Shown here: positions 1 to 6,162 of the stretch, piece after piece
How positions within the stretch are numbered: the stretch's first letter is position 1
How the letters are laid out: every line of letters starts with the position of its first letter
Source of the DNA: Acidimicrobiales bacterium
GTDB taxonomy: Bacteria > Actinomycetota > Acidimicrobiia > Acidimicrobiales > Ilumatobacteraceae
Assembly: GCA_030833305.1 (NCBI GenBank)
Contig: JAURHL010000026.1
Span: 1 to 15,164 of the forward strand
Direction: 5' to 3'
Length of the DNA: 15,164 nt
Translations under genes and position numbers: made by a program
Notes under the pieces: model-generated
Database searches by the model: none
What the model saw: the letters and a program-made list of their open reading frames with translations, nothing else
What the model was told of the DNA's origin: nothing

Positions 1-782
1 CCGAGCGCGCGCAGTTCTCGTGGACCACGCCCTTTGGACAGTTGACCCCGGCTTCGTGGGTGGCCATGGTGGCGCGTCGCTACATGCACTTGTACGGCGC
101 CACCTCCGAGGACTTCGGGCGGGTCGCGGTGGCCGGCCGCAAACACGCGGCCAACAACCCGGCCGCGTGGTTCCACAACGAACCCATCACGCTCGAGGAG
201 CATCAGGCCAGCCGTTGGATCGTGGATCCGTTGCACCTGCTCGATTGCTGCCAGGAGAGCGACGGCGGTCAGGCCCTGGTGGTGGTCAGCGCCGAGCGCG
301 CTCGCGATCTCCCCAACACACCCGCTCTCATCGTCGCCGGCGCCCAGGGTGCCGGCGAGGAACAATGGACCATGACGTCGTTCTTCCGCGACGACATCGC
401 CCAATTGCCCGAGATGAAGGTGGTCGCCGACGAACTCTGGACCTCGTCCGGGCTCACCCCGGCCGACATCCAGACCGCGATCCTGTACGACCACTTCACG
501 CCGTACGTGCTCATGCAACTCGAGGAGTTCGGCTTCTGCGGTCGCGGTGAGGCCAAGGACTTCATCCGCGGGGGCGGCCTGGAACTCGGCGGCCGACTCC
601 CCGCCAACACGCACGGCGGCCAACTCGGCGAGGCCTACATCCACGGCATGAACGGCATCGCCGAGGCGGTCCGCCAGATCCGGGGGACGAGCGTCAACCA
701 GGTGGATAGTGTCGAGAACGTTCTCGTCACCGCGGGAACGGGGGTGCCCACGAGTGGGCTGATCCTGGGGGTCGATCGATGA
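1..782 (+). CDS. ltp2: Ltp2-type steroid side-chain aldolase (thiolase superfamily), 5' end missing
   Basis: Open from base 3 to TGA 780-782; 259 codons are visible of a family length near 386, so about 127 N-terminal residues lie off the left edge. Ltp2 works with a DUF35 protein (ChsH2) as a retro-aldolase that splits 17-hydroxy-3-oxo-4-pregnene-20-carboxyl-CoA, releasing propionyl-CoA from the steroid D ring. The visible part closely follows M. tuberculosis Ltp2 as I remember it: VARRYMHLYGATS, RKHAANNP, SRWIVDPLHLLDCCQE, LYDHFTPY, GRLPANTHGGQLGEAYIHGMNG and VTAGTGVPTSGLILG. The tyrosines at 486-488 (YDHF) and 636-638 (EAY) are 50 residues apart, as are reported catalytic Tyr294 and Tyr344. 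EAYIHG stands where thiolases have GHPxG, and the C-terminal thiolase Cys is absent (VTAGTG). The gene overlaps the P450 start by ATGA, so the two are probably co-translated. The tyrosine corresponding to reported Tyr246 is not visible. Confidence 0.92.
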   Translation, partial: ERAQFSWTTPFGQLTPASWVAMVARRYMHLYGATSEDFGRVAVAGRKHAANNPAAWFHNEPITLEEHQASRWIVDPLHLLDCCQESDGGQALVVVSAERARDLPNTPALIVAGAQGAGEEQWTMTSFFRDDIAQLPEMKVVADELWTSSGLTPADIQTAILYDHFTPYVLMQLEEFGFCGRGEAKDFIRGGGLELGGRLPANTHGGQLGEAYIHGMNGIAEAVRQIRGTSVNQVDSVENVLVTAGTGVPTSGLILGVDR

Positions 783-2014
783 GCCAAGACACGAACGATG
801 CGTTGAGTTTCGAGAATCTCGACGTCATCTCCAACGACGCCTACCGCAACGGCCCGCCCCACGAGGTGTTCGCCGAACTCCGTCGCGAGGCCCCGATCGC
901 GCGGCACCGCGGCATCGAAGCCGGCTACCCCGAATGGTTCTGGGCTCTCACCCGCCACGCCGACATCGTCGAGGTCAGCCGCAAGTTCCAGGTGTACTCG
1001 TCGGCCAAGAAGGGTTCGCTCATGAACCAGGACCGCCCCGACCTGGAGGCGGCGCGCTTGATGATCGACCTCGATCCGCCGGACCACACGCGACTCAAGA
1101 GCCTCGTCAACCGGGGCTTCACGCCCAAGGCCATGCGTATGCTCGAGGCCCACTTCCGCGAGGTGGCGGTCACGCTCATCGAGGAGGCCCTGGAGTCCGG
1201 CGAGGTCGACTTCGTCGACAAGGTCTCGGCCGAACTGCCGCTCATCGCCATCGCCGAGTTGGTGGGTATTCCGGTCGAGGATCGTCGCAAGGTCTTCGAC
1301 TGGTCGAACACCATGATCGGTTCCACGGACCCCGACTTCAACCAGGATCCCAACGCCCCGATGATCGCGTCCATGGAGCTCTACGCCTACTCCAACGAGT
1401 TGGCATTGCAGCGCAAGGCCGATCCGAAGGACGACATCATCACCACGCTGATCTCCGAACACGACGGAGACGTGTTGTCCGAGCACGAGTTCGACCTCTT
1501 CATGTTGTTGCTCGCGGTGGCCGGCAACGAGACCACCCGCAACGGCATCAGCCACGGGACCCTGGCCATGATCGAGCACCCCGATCAGTGGGCCAAGTTG
1601 AAGGCCGACACCTCGCTCGTCACCTCGGCCGTCGAGGAGATCCTGCGGTGGGGCACCCCGGTGAACAACTTCGCGCGCACCGCGGTGTGCGACGTGGAAC
1701 TGCACGGCGTCACCATCAAGGAGGGTGAGACGGTGAGCATGCTGTACCCGTCGGCCAACCGTGACGAAGCCGTGTTCAAGGATCCCGACACGTTCGACAT
1801 CACGCGCAACCCCAACCCCCACGTCACCTTCGGTGGTGGTGGCCCGCACTTCTGCCTCGGCGCCAACCTGGCCCGTCTGGAAATGCGCATCTTGTTCGAG
1901 GAGATGGCCAAGCGTGTGGACACCATCGAACTCTCGGGTGAGGTGCGCAAGTTGCGCTCCAGTTTCATCCACGGCATCAAGACCTTGCCGGTGCGACTCA
2001 CCCCCGCCAAGTAA
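779..2014 (+). CDS. Cytochrome P450, CYP125/CYP124/CYP142-like (steroid or branched-lipid terminal hydroxylase)
   Basis: 411 residues, usual length for a soluble bacterial P450. All hallmarks are present: I-helix oxygen-activation motif A248-G-N-E-T-T253, K-helix E287-I-L-R290, and heme loop FGGGGPHFCLG with axial ligand Cys359. Other stretches resemble the CYP125/124 group: DPPDHTRLKSLVNRGFTP, LAVAGNETTRN, NPNPHVTFGGGG and the C-terminal SFIHGIKTLPVRL. In mycobacteria these enzymes oxidise the terminal methyl (C26/C27) of cholest-4-en-3-one or of branched lipids, using ferredoxin partners; no ferredoxin gene is visible here. The ATG lies inside the ltp2 stop (ATGA). fadA5 follows after 33 bp on the same strand, so an ltp2-cyp-fadA5 operon is likely. 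Family membership is certain. The steroid substrate is inferred from neighbours and similarity, and I cannot choose between CYP125 and CYP124 by eye. Confidence 0.93.
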   Translation: MSQDTNDALSFENLDVISNDAYRNGPPHEVFAELRREAPIARHRGIEAGYPEWFWALTRHADIVEVSRKFQVYSSAKKGSLMNQDRPDLEAARLMIDLDPPDHTRLKSLVNRGFTPKAMRMLEAHFREVAVTLIEEALESGEVDFVDKVSAELPLIAIAELVGIPVEDRRKVFDWSNTMIGSTDPDFNQDPNAPMIASMELYAYSNELALQRKADPKDDIITTLISEHDGDVLSEHEFDLFMLLLAVAGNETTRNGISHGTLAMIEHPDQWAKLKADTSLVTSAVEEILRWGTPVNNFARTAVCDVELHGVTIKEGETVSMLYPSANRDEAVFKDPDTFDITRNPNPHVTFGGGGPHFCLGANLARLEMRILFEEMAKRVDTIELSGEVRKLRSSFIHGIKTLPVRLTPAK

Positions 2015-2036
2015 TCACCCACCCCACCGAGACATC

Positions 2037-2041
2037 AGGAG
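2037..2041 (+). promoter_or_regulatory. Shine-Dalgarno site for the fadA5-type thiolase
   Basis: AGGAG ends 6 bases before the ATG at 2048, in the 33-bp gap after the P450 stop. It fixes the thiolase start and fits translation from an internal position in a polycistronic message. It is the clearest Shine-Dalgarno sequence in the window, where most first-gene starts lack one. Confidence 0.8.
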
Positions 2042-2047
2042 AACACC

Positions 2048-3237
2048 ATGGGCAAGCCCGTCATCATCGAAGCCGGCCGCTCGGCCATCGGCAAGCGCAA
2101 CGGTGCCTTCGCCGACACCCACGCGGTCACCCTGCTCGGTCGTATCCAGGCCGGGGTGTTGCAGCGCGCCGGCGTCGATCCGATGAGCCTGGGTCAGGTC
2201 GTGGGCGGATGCGTCACCCAGGCCGGAGAACAAGCCAGCAACGTGTCGCGCACCGCGTGGTTGAACGAGGGTCTGCCGTGGCAGGTGGCCGCCACCACCA
2301 TCGACTGCCAGTGCGGTTCCAGCCAGCAAGCGAACCACATGATCCACAACATGATCGCGGCCGGGGTCATCGATTCGGGCATGGCCTGTGGAGTCGAGCA
2401 CATGAGCAAGGTGTGGTTGGGTGCCAACGTTCCGCGTCTCGGTGAGGGCGCCGACGTCACCTTCCTGAACGGCAGTTCCAAGCCCGCTGACTTCGCTCTC
2501 GACATGCCCGACCAGTTCGGCGCCGCCGAGCGCATCGCCGGACGTCGGGGCATCACGCGCGCCGACGTCGATCACCTGGGTCTCATCTCGCAGCAAAAGG
2601 CCATTCGCGCCACCGAGGAAGGTCGCTTCGAGCGCGAGATCATCCCGGTGGAAGTCGTCGACGCCGACGGCAACACCGTCGTCGTCAGCCGCGACGGAGG
2701 CTTGCGCGAGACCACCGCCGAGAAGTTGGCGTCGTTGAACCCGGTGTTGCCCGACGGCATCCACACCGCCGGCAACAGCAGCCAGGTCAGCGACGGCGCC
2801 GCCGCCGTTCTCTGGATGGACGAGGACCGCGCCCGTGCCGAAGGACTGCGTCCCCGCGCGCACGCATCGTCGCCCAATGCCTCGTGGGCAGTGACCCCTA
2901 CTACCACCTCGACGGACCGGTCGATTCGACGAAGAAAGTCCTCGAGATGGCAGGAATGACGTTGAAGGACATCGACATCGTCGAGATCAACGAGGCCTTC
3001 GCCAGCGTGGTGCTCAGTTGGGCCAACGTGCACGGTGTCAGCCGCGACGAGTTGATGACCAAGGTGAACGTGAACGGTGGCGCGATCGCGCTCGGTCATC
3101 CGGTCGGGTCGACCGGTAGCCGTCTGATCACCACGGCCCTGCACGAGTTGGAGCGCTCCGACAAGGAGTTCGCGCTGGTGACCATGTGCTGTGGCGGTGC
3201 GGTCTCCACCGGCACCATCATTCAACGAATCAGCTGA
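2048..3237 (+). pseudogene. fadA5: FadA5-type steroid 3-ketoacyl-CoA thiolase, interrupted by a frameshift near 2858
   Basis: Two overlapping frames together encode one thiolase. The first frame runs from ATG 2048 (AGGAG site upstream) and keeps homology to about codon 270. It would then read nonsense to a stop at 2957-2959. The second frame carries ARIVAQCLVGSDPYYHLDGP from about 2860 to the TGA at 3235-3237. Joined at the CGCGCGC tract the product is about 395 residues, near M. tuberculosis FadA5 (391). FadA5 thiolytically cleaves the shortened cholesterol side chain to acetyl-CoA. Matching segments include VIIEAGRSAIGKRNG, VVGGCVTQAGEQ, DCQCGSSQQANHM and NGGAIALGHPVGSTGSRLI. Catalytic residues survive across both halves: nucleophile Cys89, Asn314 (NEAF), His350 (GHP) and Cys380 (CCGG). 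The loss of frame is plain; whether it is biological or an assembly error is open. Neither half alone would be an active thiolase. Confidence 0.85.
2854..2862 (+). other. Frameshift site in the fadA5-type thiolase (CG-dinucleotide tract)
   Basis: The tract reads CCGCGCGCA. Removing one GC dinucleotide gives CCC-CGC-GCA-CGC-ATC-GTC, that is P-R-A-R-I-V, which agrees with the family segment as I recall it (TPRARIVAQ). A single-base insertion would also restore the frame but would add a residue. A 2-bp expansion by slippage in the CG run is therefore the simplest reading. Confidence 0.8.
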
Positions 3238-3262
3238 GCTGGCATCCGACGAATCGGCTGAA

Positions 3263-4447
3263 TCAGCGCGTCGAGCGCACCAAACCCAAACCGGCGGTGG
3301 CCACCAGTTCGCGCTGGATCTCGTTCACGCCCCCACCGAACGTGTTGATCTGCGCGGCGCGCGCGGCCCGCTCGACCTCGCCGTGAATGACGGCGCCATC
3401 GGAACCGTCGCGCAGGTGCGACACGGGTCCGAGGATGCCTTGCATGATGCGGTACACCTCGACGGCGCGCTCGGTGCCGAACACTTTCACGGCGCTGGCC
3501 TCGGCCGGTCCGAGCGTGTTGTCGGCCACGCTCTGGGCCAACTTCCACGTCATGAGACGGATGGCGTCGAGCAACGCGTGGCACTTGGCCAGGTCCTGTT
3601 GCACCCACGCCACGTCGATCATCTTCTCGCCGCTGGCGCCACCGGACGCCGTGACCCGGCACCACGTGGTGACGTCGTCCAGCAAACGCTCGGTGAGACC
3701 CGACAAGGCGGCCAAGCCCACGCGCTCGTGGTTGAGCTGCATGGTGATGAGTTTCCAACCGCCGTTGATCTGACCGATCACGTTCTCCTTGGGCACCCGA
3801 ACGTCGGTGTAGTACGTGGCCGTGGTGACCACACCACCGACCGTGACGATGGGGGTCCATTCGAAGCCCTTGGTGTTGGTGGGCACGATGATGATGCTGA
3901 TGCCCTGATGCTTGGGGGCATCGGCGTCGGTGCGACAGGCCAACCACACGTAGTCGCTCTGATTGGCCCCCGACGTGTAGACCTTGTTGCCGTTGATGAC
4001 CCATTCGTCGCCGTCCAATACGGCGGTGGTGCGCAGGCTGGCGAGGTCGGTGCCGGCCTCGGGCTCGGTGTATCCGATCGCGAAGTTGATCTCACCCTTC
4101 AGGATGCCGGTGAGGTACTGGTCCTTCTGCGCCTGCGTGCCATGCGCCATGATCGCCGGTCCGACGGTGTTCACCGTGACGAAGGGGAACGGCGCGTGAG
4201 CGCGCTGAATCTCGTCGAACATGATGAATTGATCGGTCGCCGGACGACCCTGACCACCGAACTCTTTCGGCCAACCGAGACCCAACCAACCGTCGGCGCC
4301 CATGCGGCGCACCAATTCGCGGAACAACGGCTTGCCTTCGCCCGATTCGCCCAACTCGGCGCGCACCTCGGGGGTGAGCATGGCCGCGAAATACTCGCGA
4401 AGTTCCTTGCGAAGAGCCTGCTGGTCGGGTGTTTCGGCGAGGTACAT
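3263..4447 (-). CDS. fadE29: Acyl-CoA dehydrogenase, FadE29/ChsE2-like steroid side-chain subunit
   Basis: 394 residues, from ATG at 4447 to TGA at 3263. It is a flavin-dependent acyl-CoA dehydrogenase with the usual N-terminal helical, middle beta and C-terminal helical domains. Segments match M. tuberculosis FadE29 as I recall it: LGWPKEFGG (57-65), NFAIGYTEPEAGTDLASLRT (121-140), EWVINGNKVYTSGA (148-161), ISIIIVPT (183-190), NHERV (239-243), KVFGTER (321-327) and ITFGGGVNE-type INTFGGGVNEIQRE (367-380). FadE29 is one half of an alpha2beta2 enzyme with FadE28 that introduces the C20-C22 double bond into the 3-carbon steroid side chain. No FadE28-like gene lies in the window, so the partner must be elsewhere. 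The gene converges on fadA5 with a 25-bp gap. A TAGGGT hexamer 6 bp before the ATG and a palindrome at 4497-4514 are its likely control region. General family is certain; the FadE29 assignment is likely. Confidence 0.87.
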   Translation of the reverse strand: MYLAETPDQQALRKELREYFAAMLTPEVRAELGESGEGKPLFRELVRRMGADGWLGLGWPKEFGGQGRPATDQFIMFDEIQRAHAPFPFVTVNTVGPAIMAHGTQAQKDQYLTGILKGEINFAIGYTEPEAGTDLASLRTTAVLDGDEWVINGNKVYTSGANQSDYVWLACRTDADAPKHQGISIIIVPTNTKGFEWTPIVTVGGVVTTATYYTDVRVPKENVIGQINGGWKLITMQLNHERVGLAALSGLTERLLDDVTTWCRVTASGGASGEKMIDVAWVQQDLAKCHALLDAIRLMTWKLAQSVADNTLGPAEASAVKVFGTERAVEVYRIMQGILGPVSHLRDGSDGAVIHGEVERAARAAQINTFGGGVNEIQRELVATAGLGLVRSTR

Positions 4448-4453
4448 GAGCGA

Positions 4454-4459
4454 ACCCTA
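4454..4459 (-). promoter_or_regulatory. Predicted -10 element for fadE29, leaderless layout
   Basis: TAGGGT on the - strand fits the actinobacterial -10 pattern TANNNT. It ends 6 bases before the ATG at 4447, so transcription would begin at or next to the start codon. No Shine-Dalgarno sequence lies between them. I see no convincing -35. Confidence 0.5.
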
Positions 4460-4496
4460 CCCCACGATCTGACGACCCCTCAGAAACGGAGCGGGC

Positions 4497-4514
4497 GAAA
4501 TTCGACCGAATTTC
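4497..4514. promoter_or_regulatory. 18-bp near-perfect palindrome, candidate operator upstream of fadE29
   Basis: GAAATTCG-AC-CGAATTTC: two 8-bp arms around a 2-bp centre. It is an AT-rich island in GC-rich DNA. It lies 50 bp upstream of the fadE29 start and about 120 bp before the reductase gene on the other strand. Size and symmetry suit a dimeric repressor of the TetR type. It does not match the KstR or KstR2 motifs as I remember them. The binding protein is unknown. Confidence 0.5.
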
Positions 4515-4632
4515 TGTGACATGTGCGGTCCTTCGGCGGGGACCCGAGTCCGTCCGGGGCTGGAAGTTGTCAGTCTCGCGTCAATTCACCGACGGGTGGG
4601 TTCCATCCGCGCTCTCCCGCTAGACACGTCGC

Positions 4633-5247
4633 GTGCATTTGATCCACCCCCGTGTCGATGACGTACCCGTCGAGGTCGCCTACGACCTGAGCGGTCGCCC
4701 CCGACCCGACGATCGTCCATGGATCGTGATGTCGATGATCAGCACCGCCGACGGAGCGGTCTCTTTGGAGGGCAATTCGGCCCTTCTCGGGGGCCCCACC
4801 GACCGGGAGATCTTCCTGCATCTGCATCGCTCGGCCGACTGCGTCCTGGTCGGCGCCGAGACCGTCCGCCAGGACGGCTACACCCCGCTTCCCTCTCACC
4901 AGGTGCTCGTGGTGGTGTCCGAAACCGGCGACCTCGGGCGCAACGCCGTGGCACTCACGGCCTCCGGGAACACGCGCATCGTGGGCGGTGACGTGCGTGA
5001 CATCGTGCGCGACCTACCGGGGCGCCTGTGCGTGCTCGAGGGCGGACCGAATCTCAACGCCCAGATGCTGGCCGCCGACCTGGTGGACGAGATATGTCTG
5101 ACCATCGCGCCTCGCTTCGTCAGCGGTGTCAGTCAGCGCATCGCCACCGGTCCGCTCGCCCTGCGCGAACCGTGGGATCTGGCCCACGTCGCCACCGACG
5201 AGGGCTTCGTGTTCCTGCGTTACTTGCGCACGTCGTCGGGCGACTGA
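4633..5247 (+). CDS. RibD C-terminal/dihydrofolate-reductase-like domain protein (pyrimidine reductase family)
   Basis: 204 residues, one RibD-C/DHFR-fold domain without the RibD deaminase half. Family signatures are IVMSMISTADGAVSLEGNS (the K/N-x-SxDG strand and loop), DREIFLHLHRSADCVLVGAE followed by TVRQDGY, and LEGGPNLNAQMLAADLVDE near residues 135-155, where NADPH-dependent family members bind cofactor. Such stand-alone proteins are common in Actinomycetota and are often labelled pyrimidine reductase. Some RibD-C proteins reduce the riboflavin intermediate, but others have unknown substrates, and no rib genes are adjacent. The in-frame TAG at 4621-4623 leaves GTG 4633 as the only reasonable start, and there is no Shine-Dalgarno sequence. 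The 3' end overlaps the gpgS 3' end on the opposite strand by 28 bp. Confidence 0.85.
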   Translation: MHLIHPRVDDVPVEVAYDLSGRPRPDDRPWIVMSMISTADGAVSLEGNSALLGGPTDREIFLHLHRSADCVLVGAETVRQDGYTPLPSHQVLVVVSETGDLGRNAVALTASGNTRIVGGDVRDIVRDLPGRLCVLEGGPNLNAQMLAADLVDEICLTIAPRFVSGVSQRIATGPLALREPWDLAHVATDEGFVFLRYLRTSSGD

Positions 5248-6128
5248 GGCATCGCACCCAGCTTCGGTACCGTGTTCGCCGGGGGCCGCTCGCCCAGGTT
5301 CAACATGATCGGTTCGCCCGACTTGCGATGCAACGTCGGCGCCACGTCGACCGTTGCCGGCGGATTCGCCGTGCGGGCCAGAACGGTGGCGGCGACCTCG
5401 GCCGCCTGGATCGCCAACGTCTCCAGACGATGGTGCCGGTGCAGACGAACACCGAGATCCACTTGGGCCAGGCTCGACGGCCCGAAGGCGCTCGCCATGT
5501 CGATGATCATGCCGATCTCGACTCCCCAACCGTTGGCGAACGGGATGGCTTCCACCATCGATCGACGCCCGGCGAACTCGCCCGCCAGAGGCTGTTGCAT
5601 GTCGGCGATCGACGGGAAGAACATCGACAGCAAGGGCCGCGCCACCAGTTCGGTCGTGCGTCCGCCACCACCCAGGTGGGATGGTCGTTCGTAACTCGCC
5701 TTCACCAGACCCACCTCGGGATCGATGAGCAACGGCATCACCAATCGGACGATCCAATCGGTGGTGAAGCTGGTGATGTCGCCGTCGATCCAGACCACGA
5801 TGTCACCCTTGCTCGCCAGAAGACTGGCCCACAACGCGTTGCCCTTGCCCTTACCCGTTCCGTGGAAGAAATGCACCAGATCGACGTGAACCACGGTGGC
5901 GCCGGCTTCCTCGGCGATCTCGCCGGTGCCGTCGATGGAACCGTCGTCCAACACGATGAGTTCGTCCACCAACGTGCCGAGCAAGGTGGGTTCGATCAGA
6001 CGCACCAGATCACCGATGGTTCCGGCTTCGTTCTTGCACGGAATGCAGACCGAGACGGTGCGGTCGCCCTTCATCAACAGTGCGGTCTCCAACGTCCAGC
6101 CGGTGGGATCGAATGTCTTCACGCTCAT
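5220..6128 (-). CDS. gpgS: Glucosyl-3-phosphoglycerate synthase
   Basis: 302 residues (M. tuberculosis GpgS is about 324). GT-A fold glycosyltransferase of family GT81 that transfers glucose from a nucleotide sugar to 3-phosphoglycerate. This is the first step toward glucosylglycerate or, in mycobacteria, methylglucose lipopolysaccharides. Visible features: SVCIPCKNEAGTIG (26-39), VLDDGSIDGT (59-68), GTGKGKGNALW (90-100), metal site D115-G-D117 (DSD in mycobacteria, as I recall), GGGGRTTELVARPLL (153-167), QPLAGEFAGRR (179-189), GWGVEIGMIID (200-210) and DLGVRLHRHH (224-233) with a probable metal ligand His230. I chose ATG 6128 because homology begins just after it. The frame stays open far upstream but would run antisense through the next gene. 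GAGG 5-8 bases before the ATG could serve as ribosome site. It is divergent from the DHPS-like gene with 34 bp between starts. No phosphatase gene (gpgP) is adjacent. Confidence 0.9.
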   Translation of the reverse strand: MSVKTFDPTGWTLETALLMKGDRTVSVCIPCKNEAGTIGDLVRLIEPTLLGTLVDELIVLDDGSIDGTGEIAEEAGATVVHVDLVHFFHGTGKGKGNALWASLLASKGDIVVWIDGDITSFTTDWIVRLVMPLLIDPEVGLVKASYERPSHLGGGGRTTELVARPLLSMFFPSIADMQQPLAGEFAGRRSMVEAIPFANGWGVEIGMIIDMASAFGPSSLAQVDLGVRLHRHHRLETLAIQAAEVAATVLARTANPPATVDVAPTLHRKSGEPIMLNLGERPPANTVPKLGAMPQSPDDVRK

Positions 6129-6149
6129 GTCGCCTCGCCCCGCTCGCCC

Positions 6150-6155
6150 TAACCT
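6150..6155 (+). promoter_or_regulatory. Predicted -10 element for the DHPS-like gene, leaderless layout
   Basis: TAACCT (TANNNT) ends 7 bases before the ATG at 6163, with no Shine-Dalgarno sequence between. It sits in the 34-bp gap to the divergent gpgS, so control of the two genes probably overlaps. Confidence 0.45.
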
Positions 6156-6162
6156 GCGAACC

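Larger units (their letters stand above)
4448..4632. other. 185-bp intergenic region between divergent genes
   Basis: It contains the fadE29 -10 candidate and the 18-bp palindrome on the left. On the right is a weak -10-like TAGACA at 4621-4626, 6 bases before the GTG of the reductase gene (it lacks the final T). A small hairpin is possible with arms GGTCC 4527-4531 and GGACC 4540-4544. I found no coding frame with recognisable homology and no riboswitch I can name. Confidence 0.5.

Noticed and set aside
635..1972. Long - strand open frame antisense to ltp2 and the P450
   Set aside because: Composition is typical of an antisense shadow in GC-rich DNA, with no recognisable motif, and it lies over two well-supported genes.
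2854..2862. Programmed ribosomal frameshift in the thiolase
   Set aside because: No slippery heptamer of the X-XXY-YYZ kind and no known programmed shift in this family; an indel in the CG run is simpler.
3225..3266. Repeated GAATC(A/G)GC(T/G) words at the fadA5/fadE29 junction as a terminator
   Set aside because: They are mainly direct, not inverted, repeats and there is no T-run, so no intrinsic terminator can be drawn.
3191..4519. 442-codon + strand open frame antisense to the acyl-CoA dehydrogenase
   Set aside because: Shadow frame; the - strand protein matches the FadE29 family over its full length.
4515..4632. FMN riboswitch before the RibD-C-like gene
   Set aside because: I compared both strands with the conserved RFN blocks from memory; only scattered GC-rich fragments resemble them and the set is incomplete.
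5896..6162. Upstream extension of the DHPS-like gene
   Set aside because: The extra residues are antisense to gpgS; DHPS homology begins right after ATG 6163.
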